A DNA stretch of 64,000 nt from NCBI GenBank assembly GCA_030323885.1, contig CM059200.1, forward strand, positions 852,436-916,435. Reading direction: 5' to 3'. How positions within the stretch are numbered: position 1 is the stretch's first letter; each line of letters starts with the position of its first letter. Shown here in pieces: positions 46,691 to 58,439 of this stretch. Source of the stretch: Branchipolynoe longqiensis (Eukaryota; Annelida; Polychaeta; Phyllodocida; Polynoidae). The notes under the pieces were generated by a model. The model searched no databases. It saw only the letters and a list, made by a program, of their open reading frames with translations, and was not told the DNA's origin. Both the position numbers and the translations under genes were made by a program.

Positions 46691-47110
46691 TGGAAGGGGC
46701 AACACGCCACTCACCAGCAACAGAAAAAGGTACAAATTCAACTGAAGGTGGGTGATACAATTTGGGGATGGTTTATTTATGCTGCCCATAACGGTTAAGT
46801 GTAATGACTTGTCTTTCGCCGCTAGACAGTAATAGTGTTGTGGTTCCCCTTGTTTTGTTATATTGAGTTGTGTAGCTATCTAATCTACGGCATGCATTCT
46901 TTCTCTGGTTGCACGCATTCTCCGACATCTCCCTACCCTCTGTGAATCTGTTAGTTCTACAATTGGTTAGTCCTTTGGTTATCTATAAACATCTATAGTT
47001 ATTTTCCCTGCCTGCCTTCACATTGTTGTGTTAGTGGTTTTAAGCTTAAAATTAAAGTTATTCATTTAAAAGAATTGACATAAAAAGAGAGGAAGAAGTG
47101 AGATACTGAC

Positions 47111-47326
47111 CTGAGGTGCACTCGCCCCGGAAGAGGATGTGGATTTCTTTGCGCGCCTTGCACGCCTCGACCCTCATGATGCACTCGTTGCTGTAGGTTC
47201 GGCCATCAGAGCCACACACGGGGGAGAACTCGAGGGTGCATAGCCCGTTACAGCGACACGTGGGGCGGCGCTTCTCGTCCAGCTGGCACACCTGGGACAC
47301 GGGGCACTCGTACCCGTCACACGGGT
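47111..47326 (-). CDS. Agrin-like exon: complete FOLN plus Kazal module
   Basis: The exon is 216 nt, following the acceptor TGTTCGCAG and ending before the donor GTCAGT. The first two bases (AC) complete a codon from an upstream exon and the last base (G) starts a Gly codon. The product contains PCDGYECPVSQVCQLDEKRR, then RCNGLC, then SPVCGSDGRTYSNEC and FRGECTS. This is ten cysteines in the follistatin-module order, with the Kazal signature CGSDGxTYxNEC intact. FOLN and Kazal share one exon here, whereas in the next module they are split by a 2.4-kb intron. Third-position GC is high compared with the AT-rich surroundings, as expected for coding DNA. It is the most upstream exon recognised; earlier exons are beyond the window or unrecognised. 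Confidence 0.9.
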
Positions 47327-47734
47327 CTGCGAACACAGAAGAGAGGGGAGAGGGGCTCAGTCAATGGTGATCGGGGCATGTGAATGCACATGGAGCTTAC
47401 ATATGAAATAAATTGTTTTTTTTGTAAGTGTTGGGGGCCATGTGATAATAGTGTTAAATGCAATATATATGAGACTGTCTCAAAAGGTGCTAAGCAATAT
47501 GGGACAAAACTTTGTCCATAGTAACGATCAACACACTATCTGCTTATGCATTTGCTCAGGATAAACTGATTTGTTTTGTACATAGTGTTTCATAATCCCA
47601 ATAGGATACATATTGATTGATTTGAAGCAAATGTCCTTGTGTTTTCAGTGTAACCGTTTCTGTACTGTTTTGTGTCAATTGTTACTATGGACAAAAAACT
47701 GAAGAGCTAGCACCTTTTGAGACAGGCTCATATA

Positions 47735-47785
47735 CACAAATATATATATATATACAAATATATATATATATATATATATATATGG
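47735..47785. repeat. TA microsatellite
   Basis: Runs of TATATA. Similar runs occur at 3440-3460, 4124-4167, 23990-24033, 25095-25145, 27298-27332, 32349-32380, 49222-49246, 49672-49712 and 55336-55352. Confidence 0.9.
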
Positions 47786-48719
47786 AGCTTATATATGGAA
47801 TAAAGTTAGTTTTTTGTTTGTTTGTAAGTGTTGGGGCACTAGTCTTCAGGCCATGTGATAATACATTTAAATACAATATATTCACATACACATATATGTA
47901 TATATTCACATACACATATAATACCTTATATATTACGTATATATACGTGATATATAAGGTATTATATTTGTAAAAAGGGGCGGAGCTGTATTTTCTCTAT
48001 ATTATATTCATTGTGCATGCTGTTTATTTTACTCCAATGATCTCATGTTAATATTATTTGCTGCGGGCCGGTTCCGCTACCGAGGCAGGCGCCTCTACTA
48101 TCGAGGTCACGCGCCAGTTCACCTGCCTTTCAGTCATACAAGCTCTGGATTTTATATATATATATATTTAAAGTTAAAATATATATTTATAGTTAAAATA
48201 TTGACCGTCCGAATGGGTCTGGAGGCGATAGCGACCAGGCACAGCTGGCATACAAGTGCCAAAGCCTATGACTAGTGGCTCCGGTGTGGCCGAACATGGA
48301 ACTACATGCAGCATGCAGCAGAGCATAAAGGATATGTAATAATAGAGAAAACTGAAGACAGTTAGTGTCCTTGTTTATATTCCCATAATAGATTATAGAG
48401 CACATATATAGATATATAAAAATACAAAATATGTTATAAATATATATATATGAATATATAAATACCGAGGAGGGAAAGAGAGGTTCTTAGTCAACAGCTA
48501 CATCGGTGATTGGTCGATGTGTGTTGACAGTGAGCTTAGATATGGATTAACGTTTTTTTTTGTTGTTGTTGTAAGTATTGGGTCATTGGTCTTCAAGTCA
48601 CGTGACACTACAGTTAAATACAATATGTACACATACAAATATATATACAATATATGTTACAAATAATTACATGTATGTACAATATGTTATAAATAACTGC
48701 ATATATATGTGAATATACA

Positions 48720-49178
48720 GGTTTATATGCAGGTATAGCAATACCTCAGGGCGTTTGACGCCCCTGCCTTGCAGAGTTGTAAACCACTGCCTTGTGGTAC
48801 AGGTTCTTGACAGAACTGAAGGCTAAGGGAGCAAACCCTAAACAGAAAACCATGTCACTGTGGCAGCATTAAGGGCGGTTGATGTATGGAACTCCCAACA
48901 TTTCCCGACCAGCCACTGCAGGGACAAATAGTTTTGCGCCTGTCTTGACATGTTCTTGCCGGTGTGAAACCTATATTTGCTCCCCGCGAGAGTGCCGCTG
49001 GTAACCTGCAAAAGCCAGCAGCACTTCAACACTTTTGCAGGCAGCTTTCATGAAATGACATTAAGATCGACTCATGGACGCAACTCTCACAGCAGAGAGC
49101 TAAATGGAGAGCGGCAGTCAAATAATGAAAGCAGTCTTTGTCACATCGCGACCGACAGCATAATGATGATGATGACAG
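48720..49178 (-). repeat. Dispersed ~450-bp repeat, copy 3
   Basis: Runs from TATGCAGGTATAGCAATACC to a (GATGAT) run. It matches copy 2 along its length, but the 60-codon frame is altered here: the start is in a different context and the frame reads with changes near VGKCWEFHTSTA. Confidence 0.72.
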
Positions 49179-49302
49179 GTTTAAATAACTATATATATTC
49201 AGTTAGTACATTATAAATAACTGGACATATATATATATATATATATGGATAGTGATAATCCCATTATCGCATGTAATGAGCTCTGGAGGTCCCTGCCCCT
49301 GC

Positions 49303-49322
49303 CCCCCCCCCCCCCCCCCCCC
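49303..49322 (+). repeat. Poly(C) run
   Basis: About 20 C bases followed by a GC-rich stretch to 49480. A second run of similar length is at 50583-50599 and another at 6571-6590. Confidence 0.9.
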
Positions 49323-50149
49323 GCAGCTAGCGGGATGGGGCGGGGGGGAGGGGCGTCGGGGTCCTCCTCGCCGACCCCCTGCGCGGGGTGCTACACGCCA
49401 CTCGCTCGGAGGTTCATACATTTTTCTCCAGAGTGTGACGCAAGAGGGCGCCCACCCGGCAATACCCGACAGCTGGGAGGGGGGGCGCTCCACCAATGTG
49501 CACGAGGAAATATAGGATGTACATGTTACCCTTGCATTTATACTCGCATAATGCATTATACATGACATATATATATATATAGCTTCTCAGCGCATCGAAC
49601 CTAGCAGAGCGTGAGCAATTGTTGTATTCCTGCCTGCAACATTCCACTATGATAAAAAAGATTCACCTTATCATATATATATATATAAATTATATATATA
49701 TATATAATATACAGTATTTTGATCGCCCCCCTTTTTTAGGGTGGGGGGTGTGTTATTTGATGAATGGCTTATTTTTCGGAATAATTAAAACTGCATATTT
49801 CTAAAAATGCATCACATTTGTGCAGCCAAAGTACTTACATAGATTTGACCCTACATATCCAATTTGGCTACTGCTGCACTTATTAAACACATAGCACTGC
49901 ATAGGAAAATATAAACTCAATTTAATGGAACCTGTCAATAATGAAATCTACACTATCCAGCAATTCAATGTGCCTGCCCAAATTAATGTATCACGTTTTC
50001 ACTTCAAATATCCCAAATATTGACCCCTTAAAATAAATTTGCTTCAAAACAAAGTAAAGAAGACTATACTGATCAACCGGAGATATTTATGTAGAACATA
50101 CAACAAATCCTGTCATGTATTTTCTGGAGGAATGGCATTGCGCCTTTAC

Positions 50150-50465
50150 TAATTTGTTTGTTGGAGTTTTACGTCGTGGCAACATCTAAGATCATATTAG
50201 GACGGGTACCGACTTGTTACAATGCGCACACAAGGCGACTTTATAGTGCTGCTCCACTGGGAGACCATGACCCATTTCCGTCTCAGTCACAGTATCCTGA
50301 CACTTAGCTAACCAGTCCTTACCCTATCCTAGTAATGCCGAGCATCAGCATAGGAAGTGATAAGTATCACCTTTGTAAGTCATTCATTTGACTCGACGGG
50401 AATCGAACTCAGAACCTTCCGCACGGGGAGCCTGTACTCTACTGATTCTGCCACGAGGTGCGTTT
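50150..50465 (-). mobile_element. SINE family A, tail type 1, near full length
   Basis: The tail GTTTGTTGGAGTTTTACGTC is at the low end and TTTGACTCGACGGGAATCGA near the head. Confidence 0.8.
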
Positions 50466-50869
50466 ACAGTGACAGATGCAGAGGCATCAATAAGCTACAG
50501 CGCCTGGTACCTGCTTTTGATATATAATGTCATATCCACACAGTACCAGGAATGACGAGATTGCTATCCGGCTCCTCCTGTACCCCCCCCCCCCCCCCCT
50601 ACACACACACCCCGCCCTCCCCTACAGACACAAGCAAAGGTCAAAGACCTCTCGGTCGATGAACTTGGTGATAAATGCTAAAAGCAGGCAGACAAAAATG
50701 AACAAAGGAAAATAGTAAGAATAGTAATAATAATAATAATAATGACAAGAACTGATGATGGATTTAAAAAAGAGTTCCTCTTGTATTTGTGATTTATCAG
50801 AAAAGTTATTGAATAGTTGGAACCAAGACAACGGGTCATAGATGGGGGAAATTCTACATGGTGAGGACA

Positions 50870-51430
50870 ATCTTACAAGATAGAGGACTACTCTACAAGA
50901 TGGAGGACAACTCTACATGGTGAGGACAATCATGCAAGAGAGAGCTTTCTCTCTATAGAGAACAACTATACAGATATAACTCTACACAGTGAGGAAAATC
51001 CTACAAGATAGAGAACAAATCTACAGGACAGAGGACAACTCTAGAATATGGAGGACAGCTCTACACAGTGAAGACAATCCTATAAGACAGAGGACTATTC
51101 TACAAGATGGAGGACAGCTCTACATGGTGATGACAACTCTACAAAATGGAGGACAACTCTACACAGTCATGAAAACCCTACAGGATAGAGGACTACTCGA
51201 CAAGAGAGAGGACACATGTACAAGATAGAGGAAGCTCTACACAATAGAGGACAATTCTATAAGACATATTTAGACGGTAGAGGACAGAACACTCTAGAAG
51301 ATAGAGGATAAACAAATCTACAAGGTGGAGAACAGACAACTCTAAAAGGTAGAGGACAGTCAAGTCTAAAAGATAGAAGACACCTCTGCAAGATAAAAGA
51401 CAACTTTACTTGATAGAGGACAAGTCTTTG
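50870..51430 (+). repeat. ~19-bp satellite, GAGGACAACTCTACAAGAT type
   Basis: Around 28 diverged copies of a unit with GAGGACA, CTCTACA and AGAT, of unequal spacing. Short frames on both strands are by-products. Confidence 0.85.
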
Positions 51431-51439
51431 ATAATTGAA

Positions 51440-53140
51440 TAACAACAATATAATCAGAAGACATCATTTTATATTTGCATGCATCAGCACATGCGGTAAT
51501 CCGAGTGGGACAGCAGAGTGATTTCAAATGGGTAAACTCGAAGACTGAGTCCCATTTGTAATCACTCCACCCACTGACAAGGACTATCATGTATGTTTGC
51601 CGATATATATACAAGCATGTCTTTCAATTTCGTTTATTGCACATGTCAGAGCTATTTTGCTATTCACCATGGAACTATATTTCACTGACTTCATACGGTA
51701 CTGGTGTCATTTTGCTGTGCAGCTTCAGACTGCGGAACCCGACCCATAAGTTGTCAATTCAATTCAATACACGATTTCCGTGACGCATGCGCAGAGTGTA
51801 ATCCAGACTGGACTTGTGGGTCACAGAGTATGTGGAGAGGCAATTGAGGCTCTGCTAACACTGTGTAAAGTCGACAGCTGGCATCTGTGGTTTATGTAGG
51901 CAGCCTATATGAAATCAATACAGGCAAGAAGAGAAAGAAAGAGTACAAAGAATGAAAGTAGAGTGAGAGCTTGTACCCTCAGGTTTATTTTTATATAGTG
52001 GTACATGGATGTGATATGGCATCCACCTGACCATTATCTCCAATCAGCAACAAGCATTTCTAGTTCCGCCAATGAACAGTAAGCATTCTGGGGTCACCAT
52101 GGCTACTGTGATCTACCCACCACCACCATGCGATGTGACTTCTTGGCCTGGCCTGCACCTGCCTGCTGTGTGTGTGGTGATCCGTGACTAACAGTTGGGG
52201 GGGAGGGGGTAGTGAGTAGAGCTCATGAGGCTCCTTACACACTATCACTAGTGCCTCATTCACACTATCTACCTAATACACAATGACTATTGACCATAAG
52301 TAAAGAATCACCAGCAACTACATAAATACGTTCATGCACCTGGCCCTATACATCATTTACATTAATATACCATTTGTATTCCATTATAGACCATCTGCAT
52401 TCCCCACCAATGCGTTTTATCAGAATATTTTATGACTGGCTTCATATTGAGCAACTGACAGTCTTTTCAGCACAAATGTGGATTTATAGAGAAAACATAC
52501 TTACCATTTTTTAATCATTTTTTATCATTATAGCTGTATCCTATTGATTGATTGATTGATTGAAAAGCTTGATCGTCAGTGTAAAACACCACAGTGACAC
52601 ACTGTCGACCCACAACAAGAGTGTCATTGCCTATCACCAAGTGTAGTACTAGCCGTGGAAATCGTGTATTACTTTGATTTAGAATATTGCATCCATATAT
52701 AAAAATAAAACCCAGCGGGTTTGAAACTATAAGTACATCACATATTTCTCCTATTATGAGACAATAGAAAAAGTCAGGTAGAAGTGACCAACCGGTAGTG
52801 GGACAGGAAGCACCTGCTGACCAGCTGCCTTCGCTTACCTGTCCCCACAAGCAATAGGGCTCCAAGCCACTCTAACTGTACTGCACAGAACCTTCCAGAA
52901 TCAGCACACAATAGATTCACCTGAACCGCTTATATAATACTTGCATAAAAGTAAACATTTATAGATACACATATATAATTAGAAAAAACAGATGATGTTT
53001 AAATGGACTAACACAACATAGACAAACAGCTGGTTTTTGGACTGTTTGTAATCTACAAACACTCAGAAGACATAATCAAGAAACCTAAATTATTACTAAA
53101 ACAAAATTCAAAAGATTTGAATTAAATTGGACTAGGGCTC
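51440..53140. other. Non-coding DNA without a recognised gene
   Basis: Contains a TTGATTGATTGATTGA run at 52537-52560 that may be the tail of a lost LINE. A donor-like CAGGTAAGC appears on minus near 52840, but no convincing exon was found. Confidence 0.45.
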
Positions 53141-53141
53141 C

Positions 53142-53366
53142 CCGCTTTCTAGCCAGGCTCCTGGCATTATTAGGAGAGGGCAATGACTGGTTGGCTCAGT
53201 GTCAGGATAATGTGACTGAGTGGGATATCAGGCCATGGTGCTGGCAGCCTGGTCTCCCACTGAGCCAGCATTATACTTTTAAAGTTGCCCTGAGTGTGCA
53301 CTGTCACAACTCGGCACCTGTCCTGATATGACCTTAGATGTTACCTGGATGTAAAACTCCAATAAC
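53142..53366 (+). mobile_element. SINE family A, tail type 1, 5'-truncated
   Basis: Begins CTTTCTAGCCAGGCTCCTGG and ends TGTAAAACTCCAATAAC. Confidence 0.78.
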
Positions 53367-53931
53367 AAACCTACCAACTGGATAATGTAGAAGGCTGAAA
53401 GTGACAGTTTGTGCATGGACATGACTGTCACTGCCCTATCCACTACGCCTCGTTCTGTCTGTCTGTCTCTCTGCTGTCTGTCTGTCTCTCTGTCTGTCTA
53501 TCTGAGGGGTGGGTCCTGCAGTGCTGGGTTTACCTATATGATTGGCAGGCTGAGGCCTACGGCCTCAAAATCTCCGGCGGCTCCGGCCAAGGTGTATCAT
53601 ATTTCTGGCACCGTCATAGGCCTTTGCCCAAAAACAGAAGTGGAATAGCATAGGGCCTCTCTTCAGCTACTTCCGACACTGGGTGGATCGTTGCTTTTAG
53701 ACTGACAGCATGTGCTGATAATACACAACCATCTCCGCCTGTCTTGCTTCAGTCGCTGTCATGGAAGCCTAATTTCACTACCCAACTGCACATTATTTAA
53801 CTTTGAAACTAGCCTCAATATATAAGGTAACAAATCATACTATACTTCAAATTATGGGATCTATAATGAGTTTTCTTTTTTTCTTTTGGTACAGTATTTC
53901 TTCATCTGAATATGACATTTGTTAGCGCCGG

Positions 53932-54496
53932 TGTCGCAGTTTCATTTCCCAGCAGTTGAAGTTCCCACAATTGCTTCTGCGCATGCGTCAAAGCATTGTC
54001 TGCGCATGTGTCAACATTAGCCCGATTTAAACCATCGCCGATCGCCGCAAATCGCTGTCACTATAGTGTCAGTGTGACTAACCTTATAAATTTAATATAA
54101 TCTTGTCGGTATACATGTTTTCTATATGTGTACCAAGCGATTTGTTTCTAGGTGGTGTGGTTTTAGAGATAGTTAACTTTTTCTGCATGAAGATTGCTCA
54201 CAAACATTGACAATGCGTTGAGTTTGGTGGTATGCGCAGTGCAAAACATTATTCAAAATTAATAGAAATCCAGAACTCTAACCATATCAATTTAATGTAA
54301 TCGTGTTGGTAAACATGTTTTCTATATGTGTACCAAGCGATTTGTTTCTAGCTGGTTTGGTTTTAGAGATATTTCACTTTTTATGAGTGAAGATTGCTCA
54401 CAACCATTGACAATGCGCAGACGATGCCGTTAGATGTTGACGCATGCGCAGAAGCAATTGTGGGAACTTCAACTGCTGGGAAATGAAACTGCGACA
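53932..54496. mobile_element. TIR element F, 565 bp with 60-bp inverted ends and CCGG duplication
   Basis: TGTCGCAGTTTCATTTCCCA begins a ~60-bp segment repeated in perfect inversion at 54437-54496. CCGG flanks at 53928-53931 and 54497-54500. The interior holds two direct copies of a ~130-bp segment (CATGTTTTCTATATGTGTAC in each). The surrounding repeat occurs uninterrupted at 33950-34085, giving the empty site. TGT-ACA ends and a 4-bp duplication recall Ginger-type transposons, but there is no transposase to test this. Confidence 0.88.
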
Positions 54497-55034
54497 CCGG
54501 AGCACTGGTCTACCTGCCATCTTAGAATTGACAGTCTATATAATCTAAGTTTGATCAGTGCTGTATTAGTTACACCGAGAATTAACCGAGTAGCCGGCCA
54601 CCCCTCCACCCCCGCCGGCTCCCCGACCCGGCGGGAGGGGGCAGCACTATGCGTTACGTATATATGTCGTATATACATTCGTATATATATGAACAAACTG
54701 CGGGCAGAGTGACTGAGTGTGGCCAGACAGGTTACCGCGTTTGCCGACAGGGGGCGCCACAATCGGGCCGCTTGCATCGTCAAACAATTAATAGTAAGAG
54801 CAGTGAAATGTTGAGTTCGGTTAATAGAGGAGTGAAAGCTTCCGATTAATTATACTTGTATAATGATTATACATCACACACATACGCACACATATATATA
54901 TGCTGGTCCAGTCATGGCACCCCTTTAATTTAATAGCATTGGCTCTGTGTCTAACGGACAACAGTCTTATGTGGACAACAATCCATTTGTTTATCTATTT
55001 GATCAATATTTTCTGTCAATAATGACATGCCATA

Positions 55035-55260
55035 TAGTTATAATATACTAGAAATGACAAATAGTACAAATGACCAATTGTAGAAATGACAAATTGTAGA
55101 AATGACAAATTGTGGAAATGACAAATTGTAGAAGTGATGAATCATAGAAATGACCAATTGTAGAAATGACAAATTGTAGAAATGACTTTGTAAGGACCGT
55201 CCTAGTCAGTCAAGTATAAAAGAAAAACATTGGGTTCAACCCATTCCGTCAGTCAGTCTC
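55035..55260 (+). repeat. AATGACAAATTGTAG repeats and shared TATAAAAG segment
   Basis: About nine copies of a 15-16-bp unit are followed by GACTTTGTAAGGACCGTCCT and AGTCAGTCAAGTATAAAAGA. The last part also occurs at 57177-57260. Confidence 0.8.
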
Positions 55261-55444
55261 TGCCTATAATGGATTTCTCTCTATAACGGCATCTATCTCC
55301 AGTCCCATGGGTGTCCGTTATGGCCAGAGAAGACTGTATATATATATATATACATGTGACAATCTTCCACACTCATTTCAGTCAGTGGTTCAGATGCTGA
55401 TACTGATGACTGTGTAAAGTTGGTTAAATGGTGTTAGTGTACCT

Positions 55445-55690
55445 TTAAGAAGACGAGACCAGCTGTGTTTCCGCTGGTCTCAGTTGCCCACTCCTCAGAG
55501 CCTCACTACAACTCACGCGGCTGGCTCTGGTCGTTGCAGCCCTAACAGATCCGTGCGACAGTGCGCATGCGCGAGGCTGAGCAGCACGGCTTAACAAAAG
55601 CCAGTGTTTCCGCCTACAGCTGATCCCCGAAACCCACATAAATTTGACAGCAACGGCCTCCAAATGACACCCAGCTATTCCTGCTTAAAT
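55445..55690. other. GC-richer segment containing an NRF1-like palindrome
   Basis: GTGCGCATGCGCGAG lies near 55560. It is the only conspicuous promoter-type motif in the area, but no transcript start or exon could be tied to it. Confidence 0.25.
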
Positions 55691-55693
55691 TAA

Positions 55694-56306
55694 AGCTGCA
55701 TAGAACGATGAAATATCAAATTTTCAAAACCAAACCAATTATCTAGATTTGATTTCACATATCTAATTTAGATACTGATGCACTTATTAAGCATTTGTTT
55801 CTGCGTAGCAGGCAATACTGAGTCAATTTAACAGAACCTCTGTTCTCTGTGGTGGAGTGGTTAGAGTGTCTCACTTTTTTCTAGGTCGGACTCCTAATCT
55901 GAAGGTCAGTGGTTCGATTCCCTGTGCCCCCACCTCTGCCTATTTGGATTTCCACCGCTGTGTATAACATACAGCGTCATCAAAGGCCAGTTGCTCTCAT
56001 ATCATGTCTATATGGTGTGGGAGGTTAAAAATCCCTTGGGTCGGTAAAAGTGTAGGCTCGGGCTTTCTATCGACAAACTGTCTAATGGTGAAAACAAGTC
56101 TATTCAGGTTTATCCATGATAGGCAGTATACATCTTCAACAACAACAAAAACAACCCCAAAAACCTGTTACTGCAGAGGTCTATGGTGTCAGAGTTTTGG
56201 CAAGCTTGCCAGAACAAATTTTCCATGTTTCCACTCAAAAGTTTACTATTTAAAATAAAAGTAACTTTGAACTAATGTAAATTCAAAACCATCGGACTAT
56301 GCAACT
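55694..56306. mobile_element. TTAA-flanked MITE with a nested SINE B
   Basis: AGCTGCATAGAACGATG at the left is matched by the inverse of CATCGGACTATGCAACT at the right, with TTAA at 55690-55693 and 56307-56310. TTAA duplication is typical of piggyBac-type elements. SINE B occupies about 55851-56157, so the MITE itself is about 310 bp. Fragments of the same family are common, for example at 3107, 20612, 28529, 29515 and 49790. Confidence 0.78.
55851..56157 (+). mobile_element. tRNA-derived SINE, family B
   Basis: Same head, body and end as 7639-7946, with an ACAACAACAAAAACAACC tail. AACCT occurs on both sides as a possible short duplication. Confidence 0.85.
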
Positions 56307-56854
56307 TTAATCAACTGAATGCTCCTTCAGTCAGTCTCTGCTTGTTTCCCTTTCTAATTCATACTGCCAGATTACAGGACTGCCTACCAGATGGCATAAC
56401 TAACTTGCCAGATGCTTGTATGAAGTCCTAGATTCCTGCAGGTACTATCAGGTGAATAGACATTAACTTACAGATTAACTTACAGATCCTCTTCTGGCTG
56501 ATCTAGGCCTTAATGGGCCTCTAATGCCAGCTCGTTATGGCAAAATAACAAACTATTTTTTTTTACACATATATGGAGGTAGACAGAGTCTTGAATTCAT
56601 ATAATTGTTGGTGTCCTCTCCAATGTCTGTCCAGCCTTCTCCCAAATGCTTCTACCATTGATGCTTCAATCACTTTTTCTGGGAGACTTTTCAAAGGATA
56701 TGTCACTCGAAAGAAAGAAAGAAGCTACTGCTAGGTGCCACTGTGTCTGGTATCTAAATCTGTGCTGTGAGAGGTAACTTTCTAGTGTGTTATTTGTTAC
56801 ACTGCTACATTGTTTAGATAGAGCTGTATGTGTAGCTCGATAAGCATTGTTCGT

Positions 56855-57160
56855 GTTGGTTCGTCAACATGGGTAATTTCCGTGCGAATGAGGATCTGCT
56901 GTGGTGGTGCCACCTGGGTTCCATCCTGGCAACCACCATGCCCCCTGACGGAATTCTTGCGAACCACCTCTCGCCCATGAGATTTGTGACATCACTTCTG
57001 GTCAATGACAGCCCGCCAGGTCCTGCTTTCACCACTACGCCTCCAGCCTCCAGACCAGCAACAACCACCACCTTACTTGGCCACCCACCCATCTCTACAA
57101 TGGGATGAACACAAGCGATAGGGTTGAGAGAGCCTGAATTGACAAACTTTTGATGATTGA
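56855..57160 (+). repeat. ~300-bp dispersed repeat H, copy 1
   Basis: From TTCGTCAACATGGGTAATTT to CGATAGGGTTGAGAG it matches 59603-59910. The 79-92 codon frames over it differ between the copies and are not supported. Confidence 0.75.
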
Positions 57161-57176
57161 CCTTGTACGAAACTAC

Positions 57177-57330
57177 CCAGTATAAATGACCAATTGTAGA
57201 AATGACAAATTGTAGAAATGACTTTGTAAGGACTGTCCTAGTCAGTCAAGTATAAAAGACTGTCGTTACGACACTTGACCTACTTGAATAAACTCCATGT
57301 CTATAACTCCTTGTTCATGTTGTAAATTAT
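57177..57330 (+). repeat. LTR-like segment with TATA box and polyadenylation signal
   Basis: AATTGTAGAAATGAC repeats lead to TATAAAAG at 57251, then AATAAA at 57287-57292. The spacing of about 36 bp is LTR-like. Upstream sequence is shared with 55135-55222. No PBS, gag or pol was seen. Confidence 0.4.
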
Positions 57331-58058
57331 GCTTAAACCCTAGATACTTAGCAGAGATTCATTTGGGTGTTTAGGTCGAAGATCACCCCGAAGGGAATGC
57401 CACCCAAATTCACCCGACCATATTTGATGGTCAAGTAAAATTCGCTTAAGCACAATTACAAGGCCTATCTAAAAGAAAATGTTGATATTGATGGCTGATT
57501 TTAAGACTACCCAATTTATGTTTGTTTCCTGCAGCTCTACGTCCTGGCAACATCTAAGGTCGTATCAGGACGGTGTCCGATTTATGAACCAGTAAGTGCT
57601 AATTTGTTGAAGTCATGAGCAACAGTTTCTATCTTGAATAAAAATACTGAAATTATAAAAAATAAAATAAATAAATAAAGGTTTCTTGGAAGGCCACTCC
57701 TACCCAGGTCCTTAACTGGTTGATCAATGGCCCCCGAACACGCCGCCCATTGGTTAGTCGGCCGGTCACGTGACGGTTCATTAAGGCCGGTAGCGTGATT
57801 CAGCGGCCCCTGGAGGGACGCAGGAGAAACAACACAAAAGACTAAACAGGATGGTCTAAGAAAAGTTACCCATTTGTCCAAGTCTACAATTTCTATAAAA
57901 TACTCAGTTTCCTGATTAGTAACCTGTGTTAGATATCCACGCCTTCCATATCAACATGAAACAGTAATACCTGTCTTCAGAGACCCATGTAATCTGCGAA
58001 CCCCTGCCATGTGCTGATAACGTTTCAACGCACAACCTGTCTTTGTTTCACTTAACCA

Positions 58059-58252
58059 ACAAGTGGTCCACAACTGGTTCATCAAAGGCTGTGGCACGCG
58101 CTGTCCTGTCTGTGGGAAAGTGCATATAAAAGACCCCTTGCTGCTTATTGGAAAGAGTAGCCTATGTGGCAGCAAGCGGGTTTCCTCCAAATAAATATGT
58201 CAGAATGACCATATGTTTGACATCCAATAACTGATGATAAAAATTAATGTGC
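58059..58252 (+). mobile_element. SINE-like 3' tail, family G, copy 2
   Basis: CAAGTGGTCCACAACTGGTT, CAGCAAGCGGGTTTCCTCC, and ending at GATGATAAAAATTAATGTGC. Confidence 0.75.
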
Positions 58253-58269
58253 CATAGAAGCATAATTAA

Positions 58270-58438
58270 AGTTGCATAGTCCGATGATTTTGAATTTCTG
58301 TTAAATTGACTCAGTATTGCCTTCTACACACAAACAAATGCTTACTAAGTGCATCAGTATCTAGGTTAAATATGTAAAATTAAATCTAGATAATTGGTTT
58401 GGTTTTGAAAATTTGAAATTTGATCGGACTATGCAGCT
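58270..58438. mobile_element. TTAA-type MITE, 169 bp
   Basis: AGTTGCATAGTCCGATG at the left and the inverse of ATCGGACTATGCAGCT at the right. TTAA on the left and TTTA on the right. Confidence 0.78.
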
Positions 58439-58439
58439 T

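Larger units (their letters stand above)
1450..47326 (-). other. Partial agrin-like gene, four exons with large introns
   Basis: Four minus-strand exons join in phase into tandem follistatin modules (FOLN then Kazal). The splice phases are G|GA after 47111, 0 at 11185/8794, and A|GT at 8680/1559, so the chain reads through with no stop. FOLN-Kazal arrays of this kind are known from agrin, a secreted heparan-sulfate proteoglycan of basement membranes and synapses. Follistatin, SPARC and testican-like proteins have fewer such modules. The introns are roughly 35.8, 2.4 and 7.1 kb and hold almost all repeats of the window. No signal peptide, NtA domain, laminin-EGF, SEA or laminin-G exon was recognised, so both ends of the gene are missing. 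Assignment to agrin rather than another multi-Kazal matrix protein is an inference. Further exons in the 35.8-kb intron are possible but none was seen. Confidence 0.72.

Noticed and set aside
52800..52920. CAGGTAAGC donor-like site on minus with upstream LGALLLVGTG-like hydrophobic stretch
   Set aside because: Considered as a signal-peptide exon of the agrin-like gene. No Met in a good context and no acceptor or phase link to 47326.
55540..55580. NRF1-type promoter
   Set aside because: One palindromic GCGCATGCGC motif is not enough. The same word occurs in element F, and no first exon was found near it.
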